6,264 nucleotides of DNA from Gammaproteobacteria bacterium. Lineage in GTDB: Bacteria > Pseudomonadota > Gammaproteobacteria > Pseudomonadales > Pseudomonadaceae. Each line of letters opens with the position of its first letter. Position 1 is the first letter of the stretch. Positions 4,332-6,264 of the stretch are shown here, piece by piece. The stretch covers positions 1-6,264 of the forward strand of contig JAAYHO010000353.1 in NCBI GenBank assembly GCA_012735335.1. The letters run 5' to 3'. Made by a program: the position numbers and the translations under genes. The notes beneath the pieces were generated by a model. That model saw only the letters and a list, made by a program, of their open reading frames with translations. It had not been told where the DNA came from and ran no database searches.

Positions 4332-6264
4332 ATGGCCAGAGTCAGAAAAACCGCCAATGCAGGACAGCGCGGGCGCTCGCGTGAAACCGCTACGCGCTAT
4401 CCGTACCCGATGGCCGCCCAATGGGCATTGAAGCTGCTGCTCGGCAGCAAGGCCTGCCGACTCATGGCAGCCCACCCCTGCGGGCCGGATGAGGCGATAC
4501 TGATCCTGCTGGCAGCCGAAGACCTGTCCGAGCAAAAGGTAACCGAGCAGATGCTGCTGCAGCGCCTGCAGGCCGCACAGCGGGAGCTGCACAGGCTGCA
4601 GCCGCAACATCCACTGGAGCTGGACTGCAACCTCGTGGGCTTGGCCGGGTTACTGGGTCTGAACCCGGTGGAAACCGAGGTACTGGCGCTGATGGTCTAT
4701 CGGGAGCTGGCTACAGGGATGGAGGATGTACTCCGGCTGAATGACAGTGCAGGCGGGCAGAATGGCTTTGCCGCACTGGCCGCACGCATGCTCGACAGGC
4801 CGTTGAACGATGTTCGCGAGGCCCTGTCCAGCCGGGGCAAACTGCTGCAATGTGGCCTGCTGGCCTACCCCGACAGTCGCCGGGAAGGCCCATTCGCACT
4901 ACCCAGCGGCCTGGCCGACATGCTCATGCACCATACGGATGCCCCCGGCATCATATTGCGCCGCTACAGCCAGCATGATCATCCCGCCGCCCATGAATTG
5001 AACGACTTCCAGCATCTGGGCAGCCTGCTGGAAACCCTGACCCGCTTCCTGCAGGGCGCCATGACCACCTCGCTGGAGGGCGTCAACATTCTCATCCATG
5101 GTCGCCCCGGTACCGGCAAGACTGAGCTGGCCCGGGCGCTGGCCGTCAGCCTCGGCGCCAGTCTGCATGAAATCCGCAACGCTGACAGCTACGGCCTGCC
5201 GATCGCCCCGCAGGAACGCTTCAGCTCCTACCGTTACTGCCAGAGCCTGCTGGCAGCCGATGAACAGGCGCTGCTGCTGTTTGATGAGTGCGAGGATGTC
5301 TTCGCCCATGGTGAAGGTACCGGACACAAGGCCTGGATCAACAACATGCTCGAACGCAACGCCAGACCCGCCCTGTGGCTATGCAATGAACCCGGCTGGA
5401 TGGACCCGGCCTACATCCGCCGTTTTGATCTGATCATCGATATGCCGGAGCTGACCCCGCAGCAGCGCCTGCACATGGCCGAACAACGCTTTGCCAACCT
5501 GCCGGTTTCTGCCGACTGGCTGCAGCGGCTGGCCGAACAACCCGAGGTGCAGGCCGCGCACCTGGCCTCCGCCTCCCGGGTGGCACGCACCATGGGCACC
5601 AGCGATACCGCCGACAGTGAAGCGGCGGCGGAACAGATGCTGGATGGTCTGGGCAAGGCACTGGGAGTGACACTGAAGCCCCAGCCCGCGCAAGAGTCCG
5701 GCAGTGAGCTGGCCTTCGACCCAGCGCTATCCAATACCGACCAGGATCTACGACAGCTGCTGAACGGCATACGCAGCAGTCGTACCGGTCGCCTGTGCCT
5801 GTTCGGTCCGCCCGGCACCGGCAAGAGCGAGTTTGCCCGCTATCTGGCCAGCGAGCTGCACCTGCCCCTGCTGGTACGCCGGGCATCGGATCTGCTCGCT
5901 CCCTATCTCGGCATGAGCGAACGCAATATTGCTGCTGCCTTTGCTGAAGCCGCAAAGCGCGGTGGCGTGTTGCTGATCGATGAGGCCGACAGCCTGCTGT
6001 TCAGCCGCGAACGCAGCCGCTACAGCTGGGAAGTCAGTCAGGTCAATGAGCTGCTGCAACAGATGGAACGCTTCCAGGGCATCCTGATCATGACCAGTAA
6101 CCACACCCAGTTGATCGACCATGCGGCCTTCCGCCGGTTTGATCTGAAGATCCGCTTCGACTACCTCACCCCCGAGCAGTCCTGCCACTTCTTCCGCAAA
6201 CTGATCGGCAAACCGGCGCTGCGTCTGGAGGGCAACTTTCTGCAGCACTCGCTGCGGGACATGC
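4332..6264 (+). CDS. Tandem AAA+ ATPase (SpoVK/Cdc48-like), N-terminal 644 residues (partial)
   Basis: Probable cytoplasmic hexameric ATPase that remodels or unfolds a protein partner; the substrate is unknown. A basic N-terminal tail (1-22) leads into a mostly helical region to about 225 with no recognised motif; its LLGLNPVETEVLAL segment and following short helices recall the winged-helix N-domain of some bacterial two-AAA proteins (inference). AAA module 1: Walker A GRPGTGKT (257-264), Walker B LLLFDE (314-319), sensor-1 N352, arginine-finger pair R363-R364 in IRRFD. AAA module 2: Walker A GPPGTGKS (492-499), Walker B VLLIDEADSLL (546-556), sensor-1 N590 in MTSN, R601-R602 in FRRFD. Both ATP sites look intact. 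Module 2 has the classic pore loop PYLGMSER (524-531); the matching stretch of module 1 (290-296, PIAPQER) lacks the aromatic-hydrophobic-Gly signature. The C-terminal lid of module 2 is beyond the right edge. The gene is divergent from the MscS-family channel gene. There are no transmembrane segments in the visible part. The family call is sure; the biological role is not. Confidence 0.9.
   Translation, partial: MARVRKTANAGQRGRSRETATRYPYPMAAQWALKLLLGSKACRLMAAHPCGPDEAILILLAAEDLSEQKVTEQMLLQRLQAAQRELHRLQPQHPLELDCNLVGLAGLLGLNPVETEVLALMVYRELATGMEDVLRLNDSAGGQNGFAALAARMLDRPLNDVREALSSRGKLLQCGLLAYPDSRREGPFALPSGLADMLMHHTDAPGIILRRYSQHDHPAAHELNDFQHLGSLLETLTRFLQGAMTTSLEGVNILIHGRPGTGKTELARALAVSLGASLHEIRNADSYGLPIAPQERFSSYRYCQSLLAADEQALLLFDECEDVFAHGEGTGHKAWINNMLERNARPALWLCNEPGWMDPAYIRRFDLIIDMPELTPQQRLHMAEQRFANLPVSADWLQRLAEQPEVQAAHLASASRVARTMGTSDTADSEAAAEQMLDGLGKALGVTLKPQPAQESGSELAFDPALSNTDQDLRQLLNGIRSSRTGRLCLFGPPGTGKSEFARYLASELHLPLLVRRASDLLAPYLGMSERNIAAAFAEAAKRGGVLLIDEADSLLFSRERSRYSWEVSQVNELLQQMERFQGILIMTSNHTQLIDHAAFRRFDLKIRFDYLTPEQSCHFFRKLIGKPALRLEGNFLQHSLRDM

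Noticed and set aside
4899..5955. Several minus-strand open frames opposite the AAA+ gene.
   Set aside because: The plus strand here encodes both Walker motifs and sensor residues continuously; the minus frames lack motifs and are shadows.
1..6264. Mobile elements, attachment sites, CRISPR repeats, tRNA or rRNA genes.
   Set aside because: No transposase or integrase motifs, terminal repeats, regularly spaced repeats, or RNA gene signatures were seen; three housekeeping-like genes fill nearly all the window.

Overview
The window looks like chromosomal DNA from a high-GC gammaproteobacterium, most likely a Pseudomonas-like organism. The grounds are GC-rich codon use (CTG, GCC, CGC), a NirB closely matching the enterobacterial/pseudomonad form, and a sigma-54 style promoter in front of it. 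I see no mobile element, CRISPR array, tRNA or rRNA.

Layout: (1) 1-1477, minus strand: the first 492 codons of nirB, the large subunit of NAD(P)H-dependent nitrite reductase. The gene runs off the left edge before its sirohaem/4Fe-4S half. (2) 1478-1706: a 229-bp control region. It holds a good -24/-12 (RpoN) promoter for nirB, a 17-bp dyad touching the -24 side, a smaller inverted repeat beside a purine-rich tract, an NtrC-like site about 136 bp upstream of the predicted start point, and a strong GC hairpin just after the upstream gene. (3) 1707-4154, minus strand: a complete 815-aa MscS-family mechanosensitive channel of the large, many-helix YbiO type with a signal peptide. (4) 4155-4331: a 177-bp divergent intergenic region with a candidate sigma-70 promoter for the channel gene and small dyads. 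(5) 4332-6264, plus strand: the first 644 codons of a two-ring AAA+ ATPase, cut off by the right edge inside its second AAA module.

How the parts fit: nirB appears to be a separate, nitrogen-controlled transcription unit (sigma-54 plus probably NtrC) for assimilating nitrite to ammonium, although it lies downstream of the channel gene on the same strand. The channel and the AAA+ ATPase are divergent and could share control, but nothing in the sequence proves they act together. The two points most worth following are the compact RpoN/NtrC control region and the ATPase, whose two ATP sites both look intact while only the second ring keeps the aromatic pore-loop motif. I found no clear evidence of a wholly new multi-gene system.
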